From: Ferrimonas balearica
GTDB taxonomy: Bacteria > Pseudomonadota > Gammaproteobacteria > Enterobacterales > Shewanellaceae
Length of the DNA: 64,000 nucleotides
Direction: 5' to 3'
Assembly: GCF_019802085.1 (NCBI RefSeq)
Contig: NZ_JAHVHV010000004.1
Coordinates: 62,001-126,000 of the forward strand
Shown here: piece after piece, positions 19,064 to 27,688 of the stretch
Position numbering within the stretch: position 1 is the stretch's first letter
Layout: each line of letters begins with the position of its first letter
Translations under genes and position numbers: made by a program
The notes under the pieces: generated by a model
Told to the model about the DNA's origin: nothing
Database searches by the model: none
What the model saw: the letters and a program-made list of their open reading frames with translations, nothing else

Positions 19064-21295
19064 TCAGGCGTTGGCGGGCACCAGCTCCCCCAGCCCCTGG
19101 CCTTCGAGGAACTCGACAAGAGACCGACGCACCTCCTCGCCGTCCGCTGCCGCCAGCACCGACTCGCGCAGGGCCGGCAGTTCGGCCAGATCCAGATGCT
19201 GAACCAGGAAGTGGATCGCCCCGAGGGAGCCGCTGTTCATGCTGAGCTGACGATACCCCAGGGTCAGCAGTAACAGCGCCCCCAGCGTTTCGCCGGCCAG
19301 CTCACCACAGAGGCTCAGATCCTGGTCGGCGGAGTGGCTGGCGATCTGGGCCAGCGCCGCGACCACTGCCGGATGGAAGCTGTCGAAGCTGGCCCCCACC
19401 TGAGCGTTGTTGCGATCCACCGCCAGCAGGTACTGGGTCAGGTCGTTGCTGCCCACCGAGACGAAATCCAGCAGCGGCCACCAGCGGGCCAGCTGCAGCA
19501 GCGCCGCCGGCACCTCCACCATGATCCCCAGCGCCGGGGCCGTGACCGGCCGTCCCAGCTCCTCCCCCAGCTCCTGCACCGCCTGCTCCAGCAGACGACG
19601 GCAACTTTGGATCTCATCGAGCCGGGAGACCATGGGCACCATGATGCGAAGATTGCCCAGCCCCTCATTGGCGCGGATCAGGGCCCGCACCTGGGTCAGG
19701 AAGAGATCCGGGTGATCCAGCGACAGGCGCACACCGCGCCAACCGAGGAAGGGGTTGTCCTCCCGGATGGGTAAGTAAGGCAGCGGTTTGTCGCCCCCCA
19801 CATCCAGCGTTCGGATGGTGACCGGCTTGCCGCTGGCCCGCTCCAGCACGCGCCGGTAGGCCCGCTCCTGCTGCTGCTCGGTGGGAAACTGGTTGTAGGC
19901 CATAAAGAGGGCCTCGGTGCGGTAGAGCCCCACCCCGGTCACCCCCGCCTTGCCCAGCACCGACTCGTCGGCGTCCAGACCGGCGTTGAGCAACAGCGAC
20001 ACCGCTTCGCCATTGCGGCTGTGGCACACTTCGGCCAACTGGCGACGGAAGCGTGCGGAGCGACGCTCCAGGCCGCGCTCCAGGGCCTCGAAGGCGCGCA
20101 CCACTTCGCTGGCCGGCTCCAGCCAGAGGCGCCCCTCCAGACCGTCGATCAGCAGGGTCTTGTCCGCCATCTGGGCCGGCTTGATCCCCTCCACCGCCAC
20201 CAGCGCCGGCACCCCCATGGCGCGGGCCAGGATGGCGGCGTGGGAGTTGATCCCCCCCTTGATGCTGACGATCCCCGCCAGTTTCTGTCGCGGGATCTCC
20301 GCCAGCATGGTGGCGGTGATCTCCTTGGCCACCAGGATCACCGGGTGGTCCAGGCGGTAGGGGGCCAGGCTGGGGCGGGCCAGCTGGTCCAGCAGGCGCT
20401 GGCCCAGATCCCGGATGTCCGCCGCCCGCTCCCGCAGGTAATCGTCGCTCATCGACTCGAACTGACCGACGTACTCCAGCACCACCTTGGAGACGGCGGT
20501 CTCCGCCATCCAGCCCTGCTCGACGCAGTTGCGCAGGGCCAGGCGCAGATCGGCGTCCGCCAGCAGCTCCAGGAAGCAGTCAAACAGCAGTGCCAGCTCC
20601 GACTCCACCTCTTCGCTGATCCGTCCCCCCAGCTCCGCCAGCTCCTCCGAGGTGGCCAGCAACGCCTGCTCCAGGCGCTGCCACTCCCGCTCGGGAGACT
20701 CGGCGCGGCGTTCGGGCTGGACCAGGTCCATCTTGGGCCGGGCCAACAGGGCCGGGGCGATGGCGATACCTTCGGCGGCCACCAGGGCCGGGTAGTGGAT
20801 AAGCTTGGGATCCTGGGGACGGCTAAGAGCCCGCTCCCGCAGTTGGGGGGCCAGCTGGGATGCCAGGGTAATAAGGAAGGACTCCTCCTCCTCGCTGAAC
20901 TGACGGGCCAGGCGCTGCTGGACCACCAGCACCCCGAGGGCCTGGCGACGGTGGATCACCGGCACCGCCAGGAAGGCGCGGTAGGCTTCCTCCTGGACCT
21001 CGGGCAGCAGTTTGAAGGCTTTGTGTTTGGGAGCGTCGGCGAGATTGAGGGGTTCTTCCCGCTGGGCCACCAGGCCCACCACCCCTTCCCCCCAGTCTAG
21101 GCGGGAGTGGCCCACCGCGTCCTGGGAGAGCCCTTCGGTGGCGAAGAGCAGCAGGGAGTGCTCCTCCACCAGATAGAGGGAGCAGCAGTCGGTTTGCATG
21201 GCGGCACGGGTCAGCCGGACCAACTCTGCCATCGACTGCTCGACAGTATTGGCCTGCGACACCCGTTGCACTATGTGTCGCAGTGTACTGATCAT
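19064..21295 (-). CDS. ptsP: Phosphoenolpyruvate-protein phosphotransferase PtsP (EI-Ntr)
   Basis: PtsP is the first enzyme of the nitrogen PTS, moving phosphate from PEP to NPr and then to PtsN. The 743-residue protein has an N-terminal GAF sensor domain (about 1-160), the EI N-domain, the phosphohistidine motif [20 protein letters not shown], and the PEP-binding TIM barrel with [10 protein letters not shown] and [17 protein letters not shown], ending with SLCGELAGE. Its start overlaps rppH by four bases, as in E. coli. Confidence 0.97.
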   Translation of the reverse strand: MISTLRHIVQRVSQANTVEQSMAELVRLTRAAMQTDCCSLYLVEEHSLLLFATEGLSQDAVGHSRLDWGEGVVGLVAQREEPLNLADAPKHKAFKLLPEVQEEAYRAFLAVPVIHRRQALGVLVVQQRLARQFSEEEESFLITLASQLAPQLRERALSRPQDPKLIHYPALVAAEGIAIAPALLARPKMDLVQPERRAESPEREWQRLEQALLATSEELAELGGRISEEVESELALLFDCFLELLADADLRLALRNCVEQGWMAETAVSKVVLEYVGQFESMSDDYLRERAADIRDLGQRLLDQLARPSLAPYRLDHPVILVAKEITATMLAEIPRQKLAGIVSIKGGINSHAAILARAMGVPALVAVEGIKPAQMADKTLLIDGLEGRLWLEPASEVVRAFEALERGLERRSARFRRQLAEVCHSRNGEAVSLLLNAGLDADESVLGKAGVTGVGLYRTEALFMAYNQFPTEQQQERAYRRVLERASGKPVTIRTLDVGGDKPLPYLPIREDNPFLGWRGVRLSLDHPDLFLTQVRALIRANEGLGNLRIMVPMVSRLDEIQSCRRLLEQAVQELGEELGRPVTAPALGIMVEVPAALLQLARWWPLLDFVSVGSNDLTQYLLAVDRNNAQVGASFDSFHPAVVAALAQIASHSADQDLSLCGELAGETLGALLLLTLGYRQLSMNSGSLGAIHFLVQHLDLAELPALRESVLAAADGEEVRRSLVEFLEGQGLGELVPANA

Positions 21296-21834
21296 CTCTT
21301 ACGTCGCCGGCGTCGGTGCCGTGGCTGGCTGGGGCGCTCCTTGGAACCCTCCCCGGCCTGCATCGGCAGCACCACCGGCGCAAACTCCTTCATGACTTTG
21401 CGGTAGACGTCCCGCTTGAAGGACACCACCTGACGCACGGGATACCAATAGCTCACCCAGCGCCAGTCATCAAACTCCGGCCGCCCACAGGCGGAGAGGT
21501 TGATCTGCGACTCCTTGGAGACCAGTTGCAGCAGGAACCATTTCTGTTTCTGTCCAATGCACAGGGGCTTGCTGTCCTGTCGCACCAGCCGCTTCGGCAA
21601 GCGGTAGCGTAACCAGGAGCGGCTGCGCGCCAAGATGCGCACATCCTCTTTCTTCAGGCCCACCTCTTCGTAGAGTTCGCGAAACAGAGTCTGTTCCGGC
21701 GTCTCTCCCTCGTTGACGCCTCCCTGGGGAAACTGCCACGAGTGCTGACCGAAGCGCCTGGCCCACAACACCTGACCTTGACGGTTACAGATGATGATCC
21801 CGACATTGGCACGAAAGCCATCGTTGTCGATCAC
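21292..21834 (-). CDS. rppH: RNA pyrophosphohydrolase RppH
   Basis: RppH removes pyrophosphate from the 5' end of triphosphorylated mRNA and starts RNase E-dependent decay. The 180-residue protein begins [17 protein letters not shown] and carries the Nudix box [20 protein letters not shown]. An arginine-rich tail (RHRRRRRKR) closes the protein. The gene is divergent from mutH across a 629-base gap that holds the DARS2-like DnaA-box cluster. Confidence 0.97.
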   Translation of the reverse strand: MIDNDGFRANVGIIICNRQGQVLWARRFGQHSWQFPQGGVNEGETPEQTLFRELYEEVGLKKEDVRILARSRSWLRYRLPKRLVRQDSKPLCIGQKQKWFLLQLVSKESQINLSACGRPEFDDWRWVSYWYPVRQVVSFKRDVYRKVMKEFAPVVLPMQAGEGSKERPSQPRHRRRRRKR

Positions 21835-22463
21835 GCTGTCATCCGATTGAATTCATAACTTATTGCGATTGTTCCACAAAGGGTTGTCGGCGGCAATCGA
21901 CAGCGTGTGGGCCTGTGCGCCAAGTTATAAACAGAAGATATCCACGATCTCTGTGGATAACGGTGTTCGTAACTGGCCCCATTGTGGAGATATCCGCCAG
22001 ACGCTGGCGTAAAAGGGGGCAGCGGCCCGAAACAGAAATCGGGACATTATCATCTATTTTCATATGCTTATACCAAATTCACGACACCCTCAAAAGCGAT
22101 CGCCACTTGGATCGCACAAAGATCCACCAATCTCTGAATCCCCGGAAAAACCCGGCGGACGCAGGGTTTTTTGTCCACAATTAAGCGCGATTTTGGGGAT
22201 TGCGGTGGCGGGAGATCTCTGTTAGCCCCGTTGGGATCCGAGTTATCCCAGCGAATTGTGGATAACCGTGTGCGTAAGGCGCCGCAAGCAACCGGATAAC
22301 TGGTCCAGGGGGGGGGGCGCAAAAAGCCCGAACACAACTTAATCATTAAAATTCAATCACTTATATTATTTTTACCACTGTAGATAAGTCGCAATTTTCT
22401 GTTTGGCGCATTTTTAGCCAGGCGGCGCTGGAGCCCCTCCCATCGGCTCGTTAGAATGGCGGG
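21835..22463. other. DARS2-like DnaA-box cluster (rppH-mutH gap)
   Basis: No gene is visible in this 629-base gap. It holds two perfect DnaA boxes on the minus strand (TTATCCACA at 21960-21952 and 22265-22257) and a one-mismatch box TTGTCCACA at 22171-22179 on the plus strand. Each perfect box faces a weaker opposing box exactly five bases away: ATATCCACG (21938-21946) and TTATCCCAG (22243-22251). Six GATC sites and an AT-rich stretch (22330-22400) are also present. In E. coli the DnaA-reactivating locus DARS2 lies between mutH and ygdP (rppH), so position and content agree. A run of ten Gs lies at 22308-22317. Confidence 0.75.
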
Positions 22464-23132
22464 ATGCCTGTCACTCCCCCCCACTCCATCACCGAACTGC
22501 TTGATCGTGCCCACGCCATGGCCGGCCTGAGCCTGGGTGAGATCGCCGCCGAACTCGACGTGGTCGTGCCCGAGGATCTGCGCCGCCACAAGGGCTGGGG
22601 CGGTCAGCTGCTGGAGCTGTGGCTCGGCGCCAGTGCCGGGTCCCGCCCCGAGCCGGACTTCCCCGCCTTGGGGGTGGAACTCAAAAGCATCCCCATCGAC
22701 GAGCAGGGCAAGCCCCTGGAGTCCACCTACATCTGTGTCTGCCCCCTGACCGACGTCAGTGGCCTGCGGTGGTCGGACTCCGTGGTGTGCCACAAACTCA
22801 ACCGGGTGCTCTGGGTGCCGGTTGAGGGCAGCCGCGCGATCCCACTGGCCGAGCGCCGGGTCGGCATGCCCCTGCTGTGGCAGCCGGATGAGCAGGAAGC
22901 GGCGGTGCTGCGACGGGACTGGGAGGAGCTGATGGAGCAGGTGGCACTGGGCCAGGTGGAGCGCATCACCGCCCACCAGGGGGAGTTTTTGCAGCTGCGC
23001 CCCAAGGCGGCCAACCGCCGGGTGTTGACCGAGGCGATCGGTCCGGATGGGCTGCGTATCCAGACCCTGCCCCGGGGGTTTTACCTGCGCAGCCGCTTTA
23101 CCGCCGCCCTGCTGTCTCGCCATTACCTGTGA
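22464..23132 (+). CDS. mutH: DNA mismatch repair endonuclease MutH
   Basis: MutH nicks the unmethylated strand at hemimethylated GATC sites when MutL signals a mismatch. The 222-residue protein has the catalytic DX(n)EXK set: Asp65, Glu72 and Lys74 in [11 protein letters not shown], matching Asp70/Glu77/Lys79 of E. coli. Its presence implies Dam methylation in this organism. It is divergent from rppH. Confidence 0.96.
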   Translation: MPVTPPHSITELLDRAHAMAGLSLGEIAAELDVVVPEDLRRHKGWGGQLLELWLGASAGSRPEPDFPALGVELKSIPIDEQGKPLESTYICVCPLTDVSGLRWSDSVVCHKLNRVLWVPVEGSRAIPLAERRVGMPLLWQPDEQEAAVLRRDWEELMEQVALGQVERITAHQGEFLQLRPKAANRRVLTEAIGPDGLRIQTLPRGFYLRSRFTAALLSRHYL

Positions 23133-23263
23133 TCCTCTCCACTGAACCCACTGGATTTTTGTCCAAGATCACTGGTTCCCAATAGGGATATTGATTACAA
23201 TCTGCGCCGCCTAAGGGCGGCATCAAGCCTCAACTCTTTGTTCGAACACGCAGTACAGAAATC

Positions 23264-24367
23264 TTGCAAGCAGGCCACGAGCTACAGAAACTCCTATTCG
23301 CGGTGATCGCCTGGACCCTGGCCATGGGGGCCTTCGTGATCTTCCGCTACGCCCTCAGCCCGGTGGCACCGGACTGGGCGGTGACCGCTGCGGACATGAC
23401 CACCCTGTCCATCTACCTGGGGACCATCCTCGGCTGCCTGCACTGGCTGTCCAACCTGATCACCGCCGTCAGCCCCATTCGCCGCATGAGCTACCTGATG
23501 GTGGTGCTGTTCAAGGGGATGTTCCTGATGATCGGCGCCCTGGTGCTGATCAAGATCACCCTGTGGCTGAACACCTGGGCGCCGGATCCCAACCTGGATC
23601 TGCGCTACGAGCAGCTGACCCAGAGCATCCTCAACTCCGCCTCCACCCAGACCCTGGTGGTCTACCTGGTGCTGGTGCGCCTCTGGCTGGCATTCCTGGA
23701 ACAGATGATCCTGCTGGTGGGGCGGCGCAACCTCATCAATATGGGGCTGGGCAAATACCACCGCCCCCGCCAGGAGGAGCGCCTGTTCCTCTTCCTCGAC
23801 ATGGTCGGCTCCACCCCCCACGCCGAGGCACTGGGGGACTACCGCTTCAGTCGGCTGGTGCAGGACTGCTTCGATCTCCTCTCCGGCAGTGTCCAGCGCC
23901 ACGGCGGGGAGATCTACCGATACATCGGGGATGCGGTGATCGTCAGCTGGAAGCTCAAGCCGGGCCAGGATCAGGCTCAGGCCCTGGGGCTCTATTTCGA
24001 TTTCGTGCAGAACCTGCAGTGGAACCGCCACTACTTCCAGGAGCAGTACGGCTTTCTGCCCAAGTTCAAGGGGGCGCTGCACGGCGGCAAGGTGATGGCC
24101 GCCGTGGTGGGGGTGGACAAGCAGGAGATCAGCTACTTCTCCGACGTGCTCAATACCCTGGCCCGATTGCAGGACCAGTGCGGCCCACTCAAACGCAACC
24201 TGCTGATCTCCGGCAAGGTAAAAACGATGGTGGGCACGCCCCAGGGATTCCAGATCGAACCTCTGGGGCCGATTCGCCTCAAGGGCAAGCAGCAGGAGGT
24301 GGAGGTGTTCTCCGTTACCCTGCCTTCGCCGGCAACAGACCCTGGATCATCTGACCCAGCGTCCTGA
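23264..24367 (+). CDS. Membrane-anchored class III adenylate/guanylate cyclase-like protein
   Basis: This 367-residue protein has an N-terminal membrane part with four hydrophobic helices (about residues 10-175) and a C-terminal class III cyclase domain (about 180-350). The domain has the metal-binding motif LFLFLDMVGST, the central YRYIGDAVIVSW and a later LHGGKVMAAVVG. It probably makes a cyclic nucleotide, but cAMP or cGMP specificity is not certain. The start is a TTG at 23264; a later ATG would cut the first helix. Its 3' end overlaps oxyR by 53 bases, convergently. Confidence 0.85.
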   Translation: MQAGHELQKLLFAVIAWTLAMGAFVIFRYALSPVAPDWAVTAADMTTLSIYLGTILGCLHWLSNLITAVSPIRRMSYLMVVLFKGMFLMIGALVLIKITLWLNTWAPDPNLDLRYEQLTQSILNSASTQTLVVYLVLVRLWLAFLEQMILLVGRRNLINMGLGKYHRPRQEERLFLFLDMVGSTPHAEALGDYRFSRLVQDCFDLLSGSVQRHGGEIYRYIGDAVIVSWKLKPGQDQAQALGLYFDFVQNLQWNRHYFQEQYGFLPKFKGALHGGKVMAAVVGVDKQEISYFSDVLNTLARLQDQCGPLKRNLLISGKVKTMVGTPQGFQIEPLGPIRLKGKQQEVEVFSVTLPSPATDPGSSDPAS

Positions 24368-25220
24368 AGGTGCGCAGACGGCTTGAGGTCTGGCGCCACA
24401 CCAGCCCGATCTCCCGGTAGGGGGCCTCGCCCGGCGGCTGGTAGATCTCCAACTCGGTGCCCCCCAGGATCCCGGAGTCGATGGCCATCTGCGGCAGGAA
24501 AGTGGTGCCCAGTTTGGAGTCCACCATCTGCACCAGGGTGTGCAGGCTGGTGGCAGCAAAGGGGTTCACCTTGGTGCTGTTCTTCATCTCGCAGGCGCTG
24601 ATGGCGTGGCCCGTGATGCAGTGCTCCCGCTGCAGCAGGAAGATGCTCTGATCCGGCAGGGATTCGTACTCCACCTCTCCCACTGCCATCTGCTCCGGAT
24701 GGCCCACCATCTTAAAGGGATCGATCCCCACCCCCATGCTGTGGAACCCGCTGGTGTCCACCGGCAGCGCCAGCAGCAGCAGATCCAGCTCGCCGTTGCC
24801 CAGCGCCGCCATCAGGTTCTCCGTGGTGTCCTCCCGCAGCAGCAGGGACAGTTCGGGGAACTGCTTGCCGGACTCACGCACCACGCGGTTGAGCAGGAAG
24901 GGGGCGATGGTGGGGATGCAGCCCAGGCGAATGGTGCCCGCCATGGGCTCACCGGCGCTGCGGGCCAGGTCCGTCATCTCCTGAACCTCCGCCAACAGGT
25001 TGCGGGCCCGCTTGACCACGTCCTCACCCAGGGCGGTGAACATAAAGGATTTGTGGTCCCGCTCGATCAGCTGGCCCCCCAGTTGCTCCTCCAGGTTCTG
25101 GATCCCGGAGGAGAGGGTGGACTGGCTGACGTGACAGGCCTTGGCGGCGCGGTTGAAGTTCTGCTCCCGGTGCAGCTGCACCAGGTAATACAGGTTTTTC
25201 AGGCTGGGGAGCTTGTTCAT
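24315..25220 (-). CDS. oxyR: Hydrogen peroxide sensor OxyR (LysR family)
   Basis: OxyR forms a disulfide on contact with peroxide and activates antioxidant genes. The 301-residue protein has the LysR helix-turn-helix (AAKACHVSQSTLSSGIQNLE) and, in the effector domain, Cys201 and Cys210 in EHCITGHAISAC, with the same nine-residue spacing as Cys199/Cys208 in E. coli. I use the ATG at 25220; a GTG four codons upstream is also open. A copy of GATCCCGATCAC lies 75 bases before the start. Confidence 0.9.
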   Translation of the reverse strand: MNKLPSLKNLYYLVQLHREQNFNRAAKACHVSQSTLSSGIQNLEEQLGGQLIERDHKSFMFTALGEDVVKRARNLLAEVQEMTDLARSAGEPMAGTIRLGCIPTIAPFLLNRVVRESGKQFPELSLLLREDTTENLMAALGNGELDLLLLALPVDTSGFHSMGVGIDPFKMVGHPEQMAVGEVEYESLPDQSIFLLQREHCITGHAISACEMKNSTKVNPFAATSLHTLVQMVDSKLGTTFLPQMAIDSGILGGTELEIYQPPGEAPYREIGLVWRQTSSRLRTFRTLGQMIQGLLPAKAG

Positions 25221-25294
25221 GACGAAATTCACTAATATCGATTGATAAACCAGACTCTATTCGATTTTTGAACTTTCGTCAGCTTTCCCCGGCG

Positions 25295-25306
25295 GATCCC
25301 GATCAC
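25295..25306 (+). repeat. Intergenic 12-mer GATCCCGATCAC, copy 3
   Basis: Exact copy of the elements at 11056 and 17329. It lies 13 bases past the yfbR stop and 75 bases upstream of oxyR, a placement very like copy 2. It is followed by AAA as in copy 1. Confidence 0.5.
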
Positions 25307-25319
25307 AAATCCGTGCCCG

Positions 25320-25940
25320 CTAGCGACTGCTTTGGGGGTCGAACGCCGCCTCCACCAAGTCATCGATGGTCATCTGGAAAGCCGGCACGAAGTGGGTCAT
25401 AAACCAGGCCACCTCGGGCATCTGGTCGATGTATGGCTGCAAGGCGGCCAACACCTTGCGTTCGGTGCCCTCGAACTCCTTGTTGCCGGCCCGCAGCTCC
25501 GCCAGCGCCTTGGTGTAAGCGGACAGCAGGTCCGCGGCTTTGACGAAGCGCGCGGTCTCCTTATCCTCGCCGTGGTTGATCAAGGGGTCGTAACCGGGCT
25601 GTAGCGGCTCCGGCAGGGTGCCCAGCAGCATCCTCGAGGCGATGGACTCCATCTCCCGGCAAAGCTCCAGCATTCTTGGCTCGCAGTACTTGATGCCGCT
25701 GTTGACGTCCTCGGTGAGCACCTCGGCGGCATCGTGAAACAGCGCCGTCACCGCCAGGCGGTTCTCATCCAGCGGCGGAGCGTCGGTGAACACCCGGTTG
25801 CGAACAAGCCCCAGGCAGTGGGCGAACATCGCCACCTGGAAGCTGTGTTCCGCCACGTTCTCCGCCCGGGTGGGGTTGGACTTGCCCCAGCGGTGCACGT
25901 TCTGCATCCGGGACATCAAAGCAAAAAAGACAGGCTGCAT
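25320..25940 (-). CDS. yfbR: 5'-deoxynucleotidase YfbR
   Basis: YfbR is an HD-domain phosphohydrolase that dephosphorylates deoxyribonucleoside 5'-monophosphates. The 206-residue protein has the metal ligands in RTENVAEHS-like form (RAENVAEHSFQVAMFAHCLG), the HD pair in ALFHDAAEVLTEDV, and a later aspartate in KAADLLSAY. The ATG at 25940 is preceded by GGAGG at a good distance; eight extra upstream codons are open but have no such site. Confidence 0.93.
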   Translation of the reverse strand: MQPVFFALMSRMQNVHRWGKSNPTRAENVAEHSFQVAMFAHCLGLVRNRVFTDAPPLDENRLAVTALFHDAAEVLTEDVNSGIKYCEPRMLELCREMESIASRMLLGTLPEPLQPGYDPLINHGEDKETARFVKAADLLSAYTKALAELRAGNKEFEGTERKVLAALQPYIDQMPEVAWFMTHFVPAFQMTIDDLVEAAFDPQSSR

Positions 25941-26065
25941 GGCGCCTCCAAGAAATGGACCCATTACCCAATCCTAGATCCTTTGGACTGTCATAGAAAA
26001 CCTCTGGATCTTCAGTCACTTTATGCTATTGATTAAGGACTGTTCGACAACCCGTTGCTCACCCA

Positions 26066-27688
26066 TTGAGAAGGCGCATCTCCTGGCGTGACGGCATCCG
26101 GCCTGTCGCCTTCGTTTTGGCGCTTTCGGCCCTGCTGCTGCTCACCCTGAAATTCAGTCCACCCTACCAGTTTGGGGCCGATGTGGCCGGTCCGGGCGCC
26201 CCCCTGGCCACGCTGAACCAGACCCGTTGGCAGCCACTGCCGACACTGGAGAGCCAGTGGCGGCGGCTGGTGGTGCCCGCCGACGCCGGGACGCAGGCCG
26301 AAGCACGCCTGTGGTTGCCCTGGCATGAGGCCGGCACCTTGTGGGTGATCCAGGGCGGCCAGGTGCTCCACACCCTGAGCCTCGATGCCCAGCATGGGTC
26401 ACTGGCGTCGCTGCGCCTTCCTGTCCAGCCCCAACCCGGTGCCCCCGTTACCCTCCTTTATCAGGGCAGCCCTCAGGGACGCATCGCCCTGGAAAGCCCA
26501 GGATTCTGGCCCGCTCCCCATACTCTGATGGCCGCCGGTGGCGCGCTGATGCTCTGCAACCTGATGTTGCTGGGCGGCGCCCGTCGACGCTTTGTTCTGG
26601 GTCGGGCCCTGCTGGGGGGCATGCTGGTGTTCAGCCCACTGCTGGGCAGCGGTCCGCTCTTTTTGATGCTGGCCCTGACCACCCTGCTCTACCTGCCGGC
26701 GGGCCAGCGCCGCTGGTTCCTGCCACTGACCGGGGTGGCCCTGGCGCTGCTATGGCTGCCCCTCCCGCTGCTGGCCCTGGTCCCGGCGCTGCTACTGCCC
26801 CTGCAGCTGGCCCTGCTGATGCGTCGCAGCCCCACTTTGGGGACCTGGCCTGTGCAGCTGCAGCTGGGGCTGTTAATGCTGCTTACCCTGGAGCGCTTGC
26901 CGGCCCCCGCCCTGGCCCCAGAGTGGGTCCTGCTGATCGCCCTGCTGTGGCAGCTGTCGCTTCAGCTGGAACAGGGGATGCTGCTGCACCGCTTCAAGCG
27001 ACGGGGCCAACGCCGGCAATCCCGCCGCCAGCAACCGCTGCCCAGCAACGTCTCACGGCTGCAAGCCCGGGTGCGGGATCTGGAGTGGGAAAATCGCCTT
27101 CTGAAAGAGAAGAGCCTGACCGATCCCCTCACCGGGCTGCGCAACCGACAGTTTTTCAATGAGCGCTACCGGATGGAGGTGGCCCGAAGCGCCCGGGAGG
27201 GGCGACCGGTGAGCCTGCTGGTGCTGGACTTGGATCACTTCAAGGGGATCAACGACACCTATGGCCACCCGGTGGGGGATCATGTGCTGCAGCAGGTGGC
27301 CAAACGCGCCTACTACAGCCTGAAGCGGCCGGCGGACGCCCTGTGCCGCTACGGGGGGGAGGAGTTCGTGATCCTGCTGCCGGAGACCAGTGAAAACGGC
27401 GCCGAGCACATTGCCGATACCCTGGTGCGCCAGTTCCGCGACACCCCCATCCAGTGCGGCGAACTGACCCTGTCGGTCACCGTCAGCATCGGGGTCGCCA
27501 CCCTGGTGCAGCAGCGTCAGATGATGGAGATGGAGTTGCTGCGTCGAGCTGACGCCGCCTTGTATCAGGCCAAGGACATGGGACGCAACCAGTTCCAGAG
27601 CGCCCATCGAGTGCCTACGGTCCGCCAGCTCAGCTTCAAGGAGATGGACGCCGCATCCGCCGAGCCCGAGGCCCAGCTGCAGGATTAA
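26066..27688 (+). CDS. Membrane-bound GGDEF diguanylate cyclase
   Basis: The 540-residue protein starts at a TTG and has an N-terminal membrane anchor, a non-cytoplasmic segment of about 130 residues (about 35-165) and about six membrane helices (about 165-305). A short coiled segment (LQARVRDLEWENRLLKEK) leads into a C-terminal GGDEF domain with intact active site RYGGEEFVILLP. It should make cyclic di-GMP under control of a ligand bound outside the membrane. It has no EAL domain. The layout resembles 7TM-type GGDEF sensors. Its 3' end overlaps the kinase gene by four bases, convergently. Confidence 0.9.
   Translation: MRRRISWRDGIRPVAFVLALSALLLLTLKFSPPYQFGADVAGPGAPLATLNQTRWQPLPTLESQWRRLVVPADAGTQAEARLWLPWHEAGTLWVIQGGQVLHTLSLDAQHGSLASLRLPVQPQPGAPVTLLYQGSPQGRIALESPGFWPAPHTLMAAGGALMLCNLMLLGGARRRFVLGRALLGGMLVFSPLLGSGPLFLMLALTTLLYLPAGQRRWFLPLTGVALALLWLPLPLLALVPALLLPLQLALLMRRSPTLGTWPVQLQLGLLMLLTLERLPAPALAPEWVLLIALLWQLSLQLEQGMLLHRFKRRGQRRQSRRQQPLPSNVSRLQARVRDLEWENRLLKEKSLTDPLTGLRNRQFFNERYRMEVARSAREGRPVSLLVLDLDHFKGINDTYGHPVGDHVLQQVAKRAYYSLKRPADALCRYGGEEFVILLPETSENGAEHIADTLVRQFRDTPIQCGELTLSVTVSIGVATLVQQRQMMEMELLRRADAALYQAKDMGRNQFQSAHRVPTVRQLSFKEMDAASAEPEAQLQD

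Noticed and set aside
22308-22317. Run of ten Gs as a phase-variation switch
   Set aside because: It lies in a gap about 150 bases before mutH, outside any reading frame or recognisable promoter spacer; it may also be a sequencing-sensitive run.
21900-22400. DnaA-box cluster next to AT-rich DNA as a replication origin
   Set aside because: No dnaA, gyrB, mnmG or rep gene is near and no tandem unwinding repeats are seen; the rppH-mutH position matches DARS2 better.
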